From positions 124,001 to 188,000 of the forward strand of contig NZ_JAPSKV010000004.1 in the NCBI RefSeq assembly GCF_031181385.1: a DNA stretch of 64,000 nt, read 5' to 3'. The DNA comes from Fredinandcohnia onubensis. GTDB lineage: Bacteria > Bacillota > Bacilli > Bacillales > Bacillaceae_L. Both the position numbers and the translations under genes were made by a program. The notes below the pieces were generated by a model. It saw only the letters and a program-made list of their open reading frames with translations. It was not told the origin of the DNA and did no database searches. Of this stretch, positions 47,467 through 57,117 are shown in pieces (the first letter of the stretch is position 1; each line of letters begins with the position of its first letter).

Positions 47467-48398
47467 ATCCCAGCTATTTTCTTTGCTTTTCCTGTGTTTG
47501 CAAAATGTAGTTTGGTATATGTGCGCAGTGCACCTACACCTTGCTTTTTTATTAGCTTAGCCGCAACCACATCAACCTGAGCACCGGCCCCTTTTTTTAA
47601 CTCCAAACCGCACTTCTCACTCAATTTGTCAAATTCTTTAATGAATGCATAACGAGCGATAATTGAAGCAGCAGCGACTGATAGGTGGACGCCTTCAGCT
47701 TTTGTACTGAAATAAACCTTATCCTTAATTATTTCCTTTTGACCAGAAAGATGTCTAAAATACACGTCAGGAACAGCAAACTGATCAATTAAAATACCAT
47801 CGGGTGTGGAGGGTGCAATTTTTTTCAAGACATGACCGATTGCTTGGTTATGTAATAAAGCCTTCATCTTTCCTTGGGTCATCCCTTTTGCTTGGAGTTC
47901 ATTGTATTTTTCATTATGTAAAATTAGCAGACTATATGGGATTACATGAATAATGGATTCGGCAATCTCACATATTTGTTTGTCGTTTAAATCCTTTGAA
48001 TCTTTAACCCCAAGTTCCTTCAATAGCTTGAACTTATCATTGGAAACATATGCAGCAACGACTGTCATTGGGCCAAAATAGTCACCCGTCCCAACTTCAT
48101 CTGAGCCAACCATTGATAATGTTCCAACATTGGCTGGCAAACCACTATTTTTTGCAACTGGTTTCTTAGTTGTATTCGCTTTTGTGGTTGTAACAGAGCT
48201 ACCCCATTTTGCGGCTTCGCTTACAGCACTATTTCCTTGAAACAATACTTTCCCAGATTTATAAGCCGTAATTGTACAGCTAGGAAGTTTGGCGACAAAT
48301 AATCCACCCTGTGGGACCTTATCTTGCAATTGACTTTTATAATGCGTCTGCATTTGTTCTATCGTTTCGACAGAACATTTTAATACAGTATTAGACAA
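47463..48398 (-). CDS. rnhC: Ribonuclease HIII
   Basis: A 311-residue RNase HIII that cuts RNA in RNA-DNA hybrids. The N-terminal TBP-like substrate domain (VPQGGLFVAKLPSCTITAY) precedes the catalytic domain starting MVGSDEVGTGDYFGP with the DEVG motif. SVAAASIIARYAF is conserved. TTG at 48398 is chosen (MSNTVLKCS, like B. subtilis MSHSVIKVS): GGAG is nine bases upstream, whereas the ATG at 48407 touches the site. Opposite strand to its neighbours. Confidence 0.95.
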   Translation of the reverse strand: MSNTVLKCSVETIEQMQTHYKSQLQDKVPQGGLFVAKLPSCTITAYKSGKVLFQGNSAVSEAAKWGSSVTTTKANTTKKPVAKNSGLPANVGTLSMVGSDEVGTGDYFGPMTVVAAYVSNDKFKLLKELGVKDSKDLNDKQICEIAESIIHVIPYSLLILHNEKYNELQAKGMTQGKMKALLHNQAIGHVLKKIAPSTPDGILIDQFAVPDVYFRHLSGQKEIIKDKVYFSTKAEGVHLSVAAASIIARYAFIKEFDKLSEKCGLELKKGAGAQVDVVAAKLIKKQGVGALRTYTKLHFANTGKAKKIAGI

Positions 48399-48530
48399 AA
48401 ATAACATCTCCTACTATTTATGGATAAAATTCTACATATTCTATCATAACGTTTGTTGAGATTTCTTTCCATAAATATCAGGTTCATGGTATTATTATTT
48501 GTAGGATTGACTAGAATGGAGGCCAAATAC

Positions 48531-48800
48531 TTGTCACAGCCACAAAAAACAAGAACCACTGTAGATATATATGGACAGCAATACTCAATTATCGGGTCTG
48601 AGAGCACAAGTCATATTCGCCTTGTGGCCTCAATTGTCGATGATAAAATGAGAGAAATTAGCGGAAAAAACCCGACACTTGATATTAATAAACTAGCAGT
48701 ATTAACAGCAGTTAATATTGTTCATGAACATCTAAAGCTAAAAGAAGACTATGAAAACCTTGAAAAACTTTTAGAACAAGCAAAAAATGAAAAGGATTGA
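48531..48800 (+). CDS. zapA: Cell division protein ZapA
   Basis: An 89-residue ZapA that stabilises FtsZ bundles. [18 protein letters not shown] and [17 protein letters not shown] form the globular head, and the rest is a coiled coil. TTG at 48531 is chosen because GGAGG is eight bases upstream (the GGAGG lies inside the earlier ATGGAGGCC); longer versions do not fit the family. cvpA follows after 6 bases. Confidence 0.93.
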   Translation: MSQPQKTRTTVDIYGQQYSIIGSESTSHIRLVASIVDDKMREISGKNPTLDINKLAVLTAVNIVHEHLKLKEDYENLEKLLEQAKNEKD

Positions 48801-48806
48801 AGTGAT

Positions 48807-49334
48807 ATGTTCGATTTAGTTTTGATTATCATCCTCTTAATGGGATTCTTAGTTGGTTTAAGAAGAGGTTTTATCCTTCAAATCGTTCATCTTACTGGTT
48901 TTATTGTTGCATTTATCGTCGCATATCTCTATTATGATGAACTTATGCCAAAATTAATATTATGGATTCCATATCCATCATTCGGTGACACCGAGGCAAT
49001 GAAGTTTTTATTTGAAAGTACAAATTTAGAAACGTCTTATTACCGTGCAATTGCTTTTGCCATTATCTTTTTTGCTACAAAGTTCCTATGGCAGATCATA
49101 GGATCGATGTTAGATTTCCTTGCAAATCTACCAATTTTAAAACAAATTAATGGGTGGGCTGGAGGCCTACTAGGATTTGTTGAAGTATACCTAATTGTTT
49201 TTATTGTTCTTTATATCGGAGCTTTACTACCAGTTGAAATGGTTCAGTCTAATCTCAATGATTCATTTATGGCGAAAATGATCGTACAACACACCCCGTT
49301 CTTCACTGGGAAAATTAAGGACATGTGGATTTGA
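48807..49334 (+). CDS. CvpA-family membrane protein
   Basis: A 175-residue protein with four transmembrane helices (about 3-19, 25-45, 74-95, 108-135) and the LMGFLVGLRRGFILQIVHLTG start typical of CvpA. E. coli CvpA is needed for colicin V production; in Bacillus (yshB) the role is unknown. It is likely in one unit with zapA and ends at a terminator before polX. Confidence 0.88.
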   Translation: MFDLVLIIILLMGFLVGLRRGFILQIVHLTGFIVAFIVAYLYYDELMPKLILWIPYPSFGDTEAMKFLFESTNLETSYYRAIAFAIIFFATKFLWQIIGSMLDFLANLPILKQINGWAGGLLGFVEVYLIVFIVLYIGALLPVEMVQSNLNDSFMAKMIVQHTPFFTGKIKDMWI

Positions 49335-49351
49335 CAAGTATTTAGTAACGG

Positions 49352-49383
49352 ACTCCTCTATTAAGTTAGAGGAGTTTTTTTTG
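49352..49383 (+). terminator. Intrinsic terminator of zapA-cvpA
   Basis: ACTCCTCTA (49352-49360) and TAGAGGAGT (49367-49375) pair perfectly, followed by eight T residues. Confidence 0.92.
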
Positions 49384-49481
49384 TCAAAAATGAAAAAGCT
49401 GATACATTAAGTGACTTTTTCGCAAAAAATCTGTATCATTTTGGATAGTTAATCGTATGGAATGATAGGTAGGTGTTTAAA

Positions 49482-51200
49482 GTGACAATTAATAAAAAAG
49501 ATGTAATCCGTCTACTAGAGACAATTGCAATATATATGGAACTTAAAGGGGACAATCCATTTAAAATATCAGCTTTTCGTAAAGCAGCAGCTGCATTGGA
49601 AAATGATGATCGAAGTTTATCCACAATTGAAGACTTCACAACACTACCAGGTATAGGAAAAGGAACCGCAGCTGTGATTACAGAGTACATAGAAACGGGC
49701 AGTTCAAACGTACTAAATGAATTAAAAGAAAAAGTGCCGGAAGGACTTATCCCTTTGTTAAACCTGCCAGGACTTGGCGGTAAAAAAATAGCCAAGCTTT
49801 ATCAAGAGCTGGGCATTGAAGATATGGAAATGTTAAAACAAGCATGCTTAAATGAAAAAATTCAAAACCTCGCAGGATTTGGTAAGAAAACAGAAGAAAA
49901 AATACTCGCTTCAATCGAGGAATATGGCAAACGACCAGACCGCCTGCCAATAGCTCTCATGCTTGCTCTCGCTGAAGAAATCGAGAAACAATTAAGCAAG
50001 ATGGAAGGAATCAAAACTTTCTCTCGTGCTGGTAGTCTGCGCAGAATGAGAGAAACGATAAAGGACCTTGATTTCATTATTGCAACAAATGAACCTGCAA
50101 AAGTACGGGAACAGCTATTAAGTCTTAATGGCATAAGTGGTGTCATTGCGAGCGGAGATACAAAGGTTTCCGTTCAAATTTCGTATAGCTATGATATTTC
50201 GGTTGATTTCCGACTTGTGAAACCGCATGAATTTGCAACAACTCTTCATCATTTTACAGGCAGTAAAGACCATAATGTGAGGATGCGGCAATTAGCAAAG
50301 GACCGTGGTGAAAAAATAAGTGAGTATGGTGTTGAAAATAGTGAAACAGGTGAAATTATAACCTTTAAAACGGAAGAAGAGTTTTATCAGTATTTCGGAC
50401 TCACCTTTATCCCGCCAGAGCTAAGAGAAGATGGCTCCGAGGTAGAAGCCTTTCAACAGAAAGTTGAACATATACGACTTGAAGATATAAAAGGCGACCT
50501 CCATATGCACACATCATGGAGTGACGGTGCATTCACGATTGAGGAAATGGTTGAAGCCTGCAGGAAAAAAGGCTACCGCTATATGGCAATTACAGACCAT
50601 TCACAATATCTTCGTGTTGCAAATGGGCTTACCGCCGAACGTTTACTAGAACAACACAAAATAATAAAAAGATTAAATGAAAAATATGATGATTTTACGA
50701 TTTTCACCGGTGTTGAGATGGATATCCTCCCCGATGGAAGACTAGATTATGATGATGAAGTTATTCGGGATGTAGATGTTGTAATAGCATCCATTCATTC
50801 AAGCTTTTCACAACCAAGGGAGAAAATCATGCAACGCTTAAAAACAGCATTAGAAAATCTCCATGTTGATATCATCGCACACCCTACCGGAAGAATACTT
50901 GGGCGCAGAAATGGATATGACGTGGATGTTGATATGCTAATTGAGCTAGCGAAAGAAACGAATACAGCCTTGGAATTAAATGCGAATTTGAATAGATTGG
51001 ACCTTTCTTCAGATTATATTAGAAAAGCACAAGATGAGGGTGTAAAACTAGTGATTAACACAGATGCACATAATATAGACATGTTAGAGGATATGGGTTA
51101 TGGCATTTCTGCGGCAACAAAAGGTTGGATCAAAAAAGAAAGTGTTATTAACACCTGGGATAAGGATGAACTATTGGCTTATCTAAAAAGAAATTTATAA
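49482..51200 (+). CDS. polX: DNA polymerase/3'-5' exonuclease PolX
   Basis: A 572-residue X-family repair polymerase fused to a PHP exonuclease. Helix-hairpin-helix segments (LPGIGKGTAAVI, LPGLGGKKIAKL) bind DNA. The palm has DLDFIIA and DFRLV aspartates. The C-terminal PHP domain (about 330-572) has GDLHMHTSWSDG, AITDHS, GVEMDIL, ASIHSSF, IIAHPTGR and NTDAH. GTG at 49482 follows AGGTAGGTG; an upstream GTG at 49473 lies inside that site. Between cvpA and mutS2, as in B. subtilis. Confidence 0.94.
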   Translation: MTINKKDVIRLLETIAIYMELKGDNPFKISAFRKAAAALENDDRSLSTIEDFTTLPGIGKGTAAVITEYIETGSSNVLNELKEKVPEGLIPLLNLPGLGGKKIAKLYQELGIEDMEMLKQACLNEKIQNLAGFGKKTEEKILASIEEYGKRPDRLPIALMLALAEEIEKQLSKMEGIKTFSRAGSLRRMRETIKDLDFIIATNEPAKVREQLLSLNGISGVIASGDTKVSVQISYSYDISVDFRLVKPHEFATTLHHFTGSKDHNVRMRQLAKDRGEKISEYGVENSETGEIITFKTEEEFYQYFGLTFIPPELREDGSEVEAFQQKVEHIRLEDIKGDLHMHTSWSDGAFTIEEMVEACRKKGYRYMAITDHSQYLRVANGLTAERLLEQHKIIKRLNEKYDDFTIFTGVEMDILPDGRLDYDDEVIRDVDVVIASIHSSFSQPREKIMQRLKTALENLHVDIIAHPTGRILGRRNGYDVDVDMLIELAKETNTALELNANLNRLDLSSDYIRKAQDEGVKLVINTDAHNIDMLEDMGYGISAATKGWIKKESVINTWDKDELLAYLKRNL

Positions 51201-51273
51201 TTTTATTTATACGCCTCCTACTCGGGAGATACGTCCATATTAAAGTTGTGGGTAGCAAGAAGGGAGTAACAGC

Positions 51274-53634
51274 ATGCAGCCACGAGTTTTAAAGGTTTTA
51301 GAATTTGATAAAGTAAAGGAACAGCTAAAACAGCACGTCTCATCCTCATTAGGAAGAGAAAAAGTTGATTTAATGATTCCTTCGACGAATGTAGAGGAGG
51401 TTGTTTTTCTACAAGAGCAAACGGACGAAGCATCGAAGGTATTACGGTTAAAAGGAAATGTTCCTCTTGGGGGATTAACGGATATCCGAGCTGCAGTTAA
51501 GCGTGCAAGTATTGGCGGTGGCTTAAATACCATGGAGCTCTTAGATATTGCAGGTACTATCTATGCTGGTAGACAAATGAAAAAGTTTGTTGAAGGTATG
51601 ATTGAGGACGAGATTGAAATTCCGATCCTAGGTGAATTAGTTGAACGTATAACCCCCTTATTTGAATTAGAGCAAAAAATAAAAAACTGTATCGATGATA
51701 ATGGAGTTGTCATGGATGGAGCGAGTGACAAATTGCGAGGAATTCGCACCCAACTTCGTAGCAGTGAAGCAAGAATTAGGGAGAAGTTAGAGCATATTAT
51801 TCGTTCTTCTTCCGCTCAAAAAACACTTTCAGATGCAATCATAACGATTCGTAATGATCGTTATGTAATTCCCGTTAAACAGGAATATCGTGGGACTTAC
51901 GGTGGAATCGTTCATGACCAATCCTCTTCCGGGGCAACATTGTTTATTGAACCACAATCAGTGGTCGACCTTAACAATGTATTGCAGGAAGCTAGGGTTA
52001 GGGAGAAACAAGAAATTGACCGGATTTTACTAGATCTCTCAAATGCAGTAGCAGAGGAAAATGAGTCACTCTATCAAAATGTGGACACGCTTGGGGAACT
52101 TGATTTTATGTTCACAAAAGCGAGCTACAGCAAAAAAGTGAAGGGTTCAAAGCCGAAAATCAATGGGAATGGCTTTGTGTTCATTAAAAAAGGTCGCCAC
52201 CCTCTAATTGACCCACAAGAAGTAGTACCAAATGATATTGAGCTTGGAAAAGACTATACTTCTATTGTGATAACGGGTCCAAATACAGGGGGGAAAACAG
52301 TCACTTTAAAAACAATCGGGTTATTAACGATTATGGCTCAATCTGGCCTACAAATACCTGCACAGGAAGAGTCAGAGATAGCTGTATTTGAATCGGTATA
52401 CGCTGATATTGGTGATGAGCAGTCAATTGAACAAAGTTTAAGTACGTTTTCTTCTCACATGGTTAACATTGTAGACATTTTAAAACAAGTCGACGCAAAC
52501 AGCTTAGTTCTTTTTGATGAACTGGGAGCGGGAACTGACCCTCAAGAAGGGGCTGCCCTTGCTATATCAATCCTTGATGAAGTATATAGTCGAGGTGCAA
52601 GAGTTATTGCTACAACCCATTATCCAGAGCTAAAAGCTTATGGGTACAACCGAGAAGGAGTAATTAATGCAAGTGTTGAATTTGATATTGAAACCTTAAG
52701 TCCAACATATAAGCTTTTAATCGGAGTTCCTGGTCGAAGTAATGCATTTGAAATTTCAAAACGACTAGGGTTATCAGATAGCATTATTCACACTGCCAAA
52801 AATCATATTAGTTCTGAAACGAATACGGTTGAAAATATGATCGCCTCCTTGGAAAAAAGTAAAAAGGATGCAGAGCAAGAGCTTGAGGAAGCAGAAGAAA
52901 TCCGAAAGCAGGCAGAGATTCTTCATAAGCAGCTTCAGGAGCAAATCATTGAATTTAATGAACAACGTGACAAACTATATGAAAAGGCAGAACAAAAAGC
53001 AGCTGAAACAATCAAAAATGCAACTAGCGAAGCAGAAGAAGTCATTCGTGATTTGCGTAAAATGAAGCTTGAGCAACAATCGCTTGTTAAGGAACATCAA
53101 TTGATTGATGCGAAAAAGCGTTTGGAAAATGCGGTACCGCAAACTTCGAACAAGACGAATAAACAATCTGTTGCAACCAAAGCAAAAAGAAAGCTCGTAC
53201 CTGGTGATGAAGTAAAGGTAATAAGCTTAAACCAAAAGGGCCATTTAATCGATAAGGCAGGAAATAACGAATGGCAGGTTCAAATTGGGATTTTAAAAAT
53301 GAAGGTTAAAGAAAAAGACCTCGAGTTTGTTAGCAGTCCGAAACCAGTGGAGACTAAGCCACTAGCAACAGTAAGGGGTAGAGATTATCACGTAAGTCTA
53401 GAATTAGACTTACGAGGTGAACGATACGAAAATGCTTTGGTACGAGTGGAAAAATACATCGATGATGCTTTACTTGCAGGTTATCCACGTGTATCTATTA
53501 TCCATGGAAAAGGAACAGGTGCTTTGCGTCAAGGAGTTCAAGAATACTTGAAAAATCACCGCTCCGTAAAATCCACAAGATTTGGGGAAGCTGGAGAAGG
53601 TGGAACAGGCGTCACAGTAGTAGAGTTAAAATAA
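51274..53634 (+). CDS. mutS2: Endonuclease MutS2
   Basis: A 786-residue MutS2 (785 in B. subtilis). The core ATPase has the Walker [11 protein letters not shown] and Walker [17 protein letters not shown]. There is a long coiled coil (about 510-620), a KOW-like segment ([15 protein letters not shown]) and a C-terminal Smr nuclease domain (from about 705) with LDLRGER and [12 protein letters not shown]. It acts in recombination control and at collided ribosomes. AAGGGAG precedes the ATG. Confidence 0.96.
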   Translation: MQPRVLKVLEFDKVKEQLKQHVSSSLGREKVDLMIPSTNVEEVVFLQEQTDEASKVLRLKGNVPLGGLTDIRAAVKRASIGGGLNTMELLDIAGTIYAGRQMKKFVEGMIEDEIEIPILGELVERITPLFELEQKIKNCIDDNGVVMDGASDKLRGIRTQLRSSEARIREKLEHIIRSSSAQKTLSDAIITIRNDRYVIPVKQEYRGTYGGIVHDQSSSGATLFIEPQSVVDLNNVLQEARVREKQEIDRILLDLSNAVAEENESLYQNVDTLGELDFMFTKASYSKKVKGSKPKINGNGFVFIKKGRHPLIDPQEVVPNDIELGKDYTSIVITGPNTGGKTVTLKTIGLLTIMAQSGLQIPAQEESEIAVFESVYADIGDEQSIEQSLSTFSSHMVNIVDILKQVDANSLVLFDELGAGTDPQEGAALAISILDEVYSRGARVIATTHYPELKAYGYNREGVINASVEFDIETLSPTYKLLIGVPGRSNAFEISKRLGLSDSIIHTAKNHISSETNTVENMIASLEKSKKDAEQELEEAEEIRKQAEILHKQLQEQIIEFNEQRDKLYEKAEQKAAETIKNATSEAEEVIRDLRKMKLEQQSLVKEHQLIDAKKRLENAVPQTSNKTNKQSVATKAKRKLVPGDEVKVISLNQKGHLIDKAGNNEWQVQIGILKMKVKEKDLEFVSSPKPVETKPLATVRGRDYHVSLELDLRGERYENALVRVEKYIDDALLAGYPRVSIIHGKGTGALRQGVQEYLKNHRSVKSTRFGEAGEGGTGVTVVELK

Positions 53635-53674
53635 ATTTGCAAAGAAATGTAATCTCTAGTAGGGAGAGAAGATA

Positions 53675-54094
53675 ATGGATCAATTTTGGGATAATGAATT
53701 TGTGTTAACAGCTGCTAATTACAGTGTTGTTATACTGTGTTTAGTTCTGTTTATGGCCATATTTGAATTGGTCACCAAATACAAAAATTGGGAAGAAATC
53801 CAAAAAGGAAACCTCTCAGTTGCAATGGCAACAGGAGGAAAAATTTTCGGGATCGCAAATATATTCCGCTTTTCCATCCAAAACCATGATTCATTATTTG
53901 TCATGATTGGATGGGGAGTATTTGGATTCTTCCTGCTTCTAATTGGCTATTTTATTTTTGAATTCTTAACCCCGAAATTCGACATTGATGTTGAGATACA
54001 ACAAGATAATCGCGCTGTAGGACTTATATCCATGATTATATCGGTGGGGCTCTCTTATGTAATCGGCGCAGGGATAGGAAATGGTGGTTTCTAA
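53675..54094 (+). CDS. yshE: DUF350 membrane protein YshE
   Basis: A 139-residue protein with four helices. VAMATGGKIFGIANIFRF is the charged loop and helix typical of DUF350, and GLISMIISVGLSYVIGAGI is the last helix. The gene after mutS2 in B. subtilis is yshE. AGGGAGAG precedes the ATG. A tiny ORF follows one base after its stop. Confidence 0.87.
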   Translation: MDQFWDNEFVLTAANYSVVILCLVLFMAIFELVTKYKNWEEIQKGNLSVAMATGGKIFGIANIFRFSIQNHDSLFVMIGWGVFGFFLLLIGYFIFEFLTPKFDIDVEIQQDNRAVGLISMIISVGLSYVIGAGIGNGGF

Positions 54095-54095
54095 T

Positions 54096-54173
54096 ATGGA
54101 AAAGCTAGCTAAGATATTGTTAGTTGTAAGTGGAGTATTTGTTATTGTTGGGATCCTTTATTTAGTGTTATAA
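54096..54173 (+). CDS. Putative 25-residue single-pass membrane peptide
   Basis: The ORF reads MEKLAKILLVVSGVFVIVGI and then LYLVL: a short basic start and one hydrophobic helix. The ATG is one base beyond the yshE stop codon, with GGTGG about nine bases upstream inside yshE, and the terminator begins six bases after its stop codon. The layout suggests a real coupled small gene, but length alone prevents certainty. Confidence 0.5.
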   Translation: MEKLAKILLVVSGVFVIVGILYLVL

Positions 54174-54178
54174 GGTAA

Positions 54179-54215
54179 TGGGCTGATTGGGAATTAACCA
54201 ACAGCCCTATTTTTA
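54179..54215 (+). terminator. Intrinsic terminator of yshE and the small ORF
   Basis: GGGCTGATTGG and CCAACAGCCC pair with one interruption, followed by TATTTTTA. Confidence 0.8.
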
Positions 54216-54289
54216 TGAATTGATTAGTTAGTTCAATCTAGTTTATGTCCTTAAACGACATAAACTTCACCAACAATTCATGAATCTAA

Positions 54290-54318
54290 TTGTCACCGAA
54301 TATTCTATATAATATAAT
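54290..54318 (+). promoter_or_regulatory. lcfA promoter
   Basis: TTGTCA (54290-54295), 17 bases, TATAAT (54313-54318). Confidence 0.75.
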
Positions 54319-54329
54319 GAGTATAAATG

Positions 54330-54371
54330 GTTTGAAAATTCAAACTGATTTTTGAATACGCCTTCGTATTC
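54330..54371 (+). promoter_or_regulatory. Two palindromes in the lcfA leader
   Basis: GTTTGAA AA TTCAAAC (54330-54345) lies just after the predicted transcript start, an operator-like place. GAATACG CCTT CGTATTC (54354-54371) can form a hairpin. Neither matches the FadR box TGAATGAnTAnTCATTCA found at fadR. Confidence 0.5.
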
Positions 54372-54402
54372 TTAAAATATATATTTAAAGGGAGGTTATT
54401 AG

Positions 54403-56091
54403 ATGGAGTTCGAAAGGCCGTGGTTAGCAAATTATCCTGAGGAAATTCCGCATCAACTCGAGTATGAAAACATTCCAATTCAAGCGTATTTGAAAAGAAC
54501 TGCTAGTGAATTTCCTCAAAAAATCGCTGTTCATTTTCAAGGAAAAGAATTAACTTTTTCACAAGTGTATGAAGAATCTTTAAAACTTGCAAACTATTTA
54601 GTGTCTCAAGGCATCAAAAAAGGTGACCGAGTTGCCATTATGTTGCCAAACTGTCCACAGGGTGTAATTGCTTATTATGGTGTCTTGTTTAGTGGTGCAA
54701 TCGTCGTCCAAACAAATCCATTGTATACAGAAAGAGAACTTGAATATCATTTAAAGGATTCAGGTTCAAAAGCAATCATTACATTAGATATTCTATTTCC
54801 ACGCGTCTCAAAAGTGAAAGCGCTAACAGAACTTGAACATGTTATTGTAACCGAAATTAAAGACTATCTCCCATTCCCCAAAAATTTGATTTATCCTTTT
54901 ATTCAAAAGAAACAGTATGGTATCGTAGTCAAAGTGGAACATGAAGGAACAAATCATTTACTAAGGGAAATTATAAAAACATGTGAAGCAAAAGCAATCG
55001 ATATTGACATTGACCCAGTAGAAGACCTTGCTTTGTTACAGTATACAGGTGGAACAACGGGCTTTCCAAAAGGAGTTATGTTAACACATCGGAATTTAGT
55101 TGCTAATACGATAATGTGTTCGAAATGGATGTATAAATGTAACAAAGGAGAAGAATCCATCTTAGCCATTCTGCCATTTTTCCATGTGTATGGAATGACA
55201 ACTGTATTAAACCTATCCATCATGATGGCTGCAAAAATGATCCTTATGCCGAAATTCAATGCAGGAGATACGATAAAAACGATTCACAAACAGAAGCCAA
55301 CTCTTTTTCCAGGAGCACCAACGATGTATATTGGTCTGTTGAATCATCCTGACCTAATGAAATATGATCTATCTTCGATTGAGTCTTGTATTAGTGGTTC
55401 TGCCGCTTTGCCACTTGAAGTTCAAGAACAATTTGAAAAAGTGACTGGTGGAAAGCTTGTAGAAGGATATGGTTTATCGGAAGCCTCCCCTGTAACACAT
55501 GCGAATTTAATTTGGGGACATCGCGTGAATGGAAGTATTGGATTACCATGGCCGGATACAGATGCTGCGGTGCTTTCAATGGAAACAGGTGAACCTGCTG
55601 ATATAGGGGAAATTGGAGAGATAGTCGTAAAAGGTCCTCAGGTTATGAAAGGATATTGGAATAAGCCTGAAGAAACTGAAAATACATTTCGTGATGGTTG
55701 GTTATTAACAGGTGACTTAGGCTACATGGATGAAGATGGATTTTTCTATGTGGTGGACCGTAAAAAAGATATGATTATTGCTGGCGGATTTAATGTTTAT
55801 CCAAGAGAAATTGAGGAAGTATTGTTTGAACATGAAAAAGTACAAGAGGCTGTTGTCGCTGGTATCCCAGATCCGTATCGTGGGGAAACAGTAAAGGCAT
55901 ACGTCGTTTTAAAAGAAGGCCAACAACTTACAGAGGAAGAGCTTGATCAACATTGTCGCAAACATTTAGCAGCATATAAAGTTCCAAGAGTATATGAATT
56001 TAGAAAAGAATTACCGAAGACCATTGTAGGCAAAGTTCTGCGCCGGGTATTAGTTGAAGAGGAAAAGGAAAAACTAACAAAAATTAAATAA
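54403..56091 (+). CDS. lcfA: Long-chain-fatty-acid-CoA ligase
   Basis: A 562-residue acyl-CoA synthetase that activates fatty acids with ATP. The AMP-binding P-loop YTGGTTGFPKGVMLTH is near residue 212; GYGLSEASPVTH, the hinge GWLLTGDLGYMDEDGF, DRKKDMIIAGGFNVYPREIE and the C-terminal lysine in PKTIVGKVLRR complete the family. GGGAGG precedes the ATG. It opens the beta-oxidation set lcfA-fadR-fadB-etfB-etfA as in B. subtilis. Confidence 0.96.
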   Translation: MEFERPWLANYPEEIPHQLEYENIPIQAYLKRTASEFPQKIAVHFQGKELTFSQVYEESLKLANYLVSQGIKKGDRVAIMLPNCPQGVIAYYGVLFSGAIVVQTNPLYTERELEYHLKDSGSKAIITLDILFPRVSKVKALTELEHVIVTEIKDYLPFPKNLIYPFIQKKQYGIVVKVEHEGTNHLLREIIKTCEAKAIDIDIDPVEDLALLQYTGGTTGFPKGVMLTHRNLVANTIMCSKWMYKCNKGEESILAILPFFHVYGMTTVLNLSIMMAAKMILMPKFNAGDTIKTIHKQKPTLFPGAPTMYIGLLNHPDLMKYDLSSIESCISGSAALPLEVQEQFEKVTGGKLVEGYGLSEASPVTHANLIWGHRVNGSIGLPWPDTDAAVLSMETGEPADIGEIGEIVVKGPQVMKGYWNKPEETENTFRDGWLLTGDLGYMDEDGFFYVVDRKKDMIIAGGFNVYPREIEEVLFEHEKVQEAVVAGIPDPYRGETVKAYVVLKEGQQLTEEELDQHCRKHLAAYKVPRVYEFRKELPKTIVGKVLRRVLVEEEKEKLTKIK

Positions 56092-56207
56092 GAAAAGTAG
56101 GATCGATCAGCTCTAAATACATCATTCGTGTAAACATCAGTGAGGAGCCATGATATGAGCCTGTGGCTCTTTTTCTTTACTTTAAAAGAGCAAATGAGAA
56201 GATAATC

Positions 56208-56236
56208 TTGACAGTATCCTGATTTGGTTTTATTAT
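56208..56236 (+). promoter_or_regulatory. fadR promoter
   Basis: A consensus TTGACA (56208-56213), exactly 17 bases, TATTAT (56231-56236). Confidence 0.85.
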
Positions 56237-56243
56237 AGAAATA

Positions 56244-56261
56244 TGAATGACTATTCATTCA
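56244..56261. promoter_or_regulatory. FadR operator at the fadR transcript start
   Basis: TGAATGACTATTCATTCA is a perfect match to the FadR (YsiA) box TGAATGAnTAnTCATTCA and overlaps the expected +1, so FadR should repress its own gene. Long-chain acyl-CoA releases FadR. Confidence 0.88.
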
Positions 56262-56284
56262 TTTTTCTGAAAGGACGTAAGAAC

Positions 56285-56875
56285 TTGAAAAATACAAAAC
56301 CAAAATATAAGCAAATCATAGACGCAGCGGTAGTGGTTATCGCGGAGAATGGGTATCATCAATCTCAAGTCTCAAGAATTGCTAAGCAAGCAGGCGTGGC
56401 GGACGGTACAATATATCTATATTTTAAAAACAAAGAAGATATTCTCGTATCTTTATTCCACGAAAAAATGGGCGAATTTATTGAAAAAATTGAAGCTGAA
56501 ATAGCAGGAAAATCGAGTGCGGCAGAGAAGTTATTAACATTGGTTGAAAAACATTTCGAACTTTTAGCAGCCGATCATCATCTTGCAACCGTGACTCAGC
56601 TTGAATTAAGACAATCTAATAAGGAATTACGTCACCGGATTAATGAAGTACTTAAAGGGTATTTAGGAACCATCGATTCCATTATTCAATTTGGGAAAGA
56701 AAATGGTGAGTTTAATCCAAACCTGGATGTCCGTTTAGCAAGACAGATGATATTCGGCTCAATCGATGAAACTGCAACCACTTGGGTCATGAACGAACAA
56801 AAATATGATTTGCCATCCTTGGCAAAAGAAGTCCATGCACTATTAGTAAATGGTTGTGGATTAACACACCTCTAG
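56285..56875 (+). CDS. fadR: TetR-family fatty acid degradation regulator FadR
   Basis: A 196-residue TetR repressor. The N-terminal helix-turn-helix (about residues 10-55) has QSQVSRIAKQAGVADGTIYL and YFKNKEDIL, and the C-terminal domain binds long-chain acyl-CoA in relatives. TTG at 56285 is preferred over an ATG at 56243, which lies in the operator. AAAGGA is upstream. It has its own promoter and operator, so here it is not simply a member of an lcfA operon. Confidence 0.93.
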   Translation: MKNTKPKYKQIIDAAVVVIAENGYHQSQVSRIAKQAGVADGTIYLYFKNKEDILVSLFHEKMGEFIEKIEAEIAGKSSAAEKLLTLVEKHFELLAADHHLATVTQLELRQSNKELRHRINEVLKGYLGTIDSIIQFGKENGEFNPNLDVRLARQMIFGSIDETATTWVMNEQKYDLPSLAKEVHALLVNGCGLTHL

Positions 56876-56880
56876 TTATT

Positions 56881-57077
56881 TTTAACTTTATTCAGCGAGT
56901 TTCTCATAACTTTTTAAGTGATAGCATAGTGTGAAAAGGGTAAACAATCTGCTTGAGGATTCAAACCTTGGCTGAATAAAGTTAAAGCCTCCGGCGGATG
57001 CCACGATTTTTCAAAGGGAATTTTTCGAGCAAGCTCGAAAAAAATCGGGATCAAATACGCCAAGGCGCATTTGATCG
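56881..57077. repeat. Dispersed palindromic mosaic repeat, family B, copy 3
   Basis: TTTAACTTTATTCAGC (56881-56896) and GCTGAATAAAGTTAAA (56971-56986) are perfect 16-bp inverted arms. They are followed by GCCTCCGGCGGATGCCACGA (56987 onward), TTTTTCGAGC/GCTCGAAAAA (57021-57040) and AAATACGCC AA GGCGCATTT. The left half and last block match copy 1 at 20964-21151. It fills the gap between fadR and fadB. Confidence 0.7.
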
Positions 57078-57117
57078 AGGTGTGTTACATACATATACTT
57101 AATTAGGAGGGATGCAG

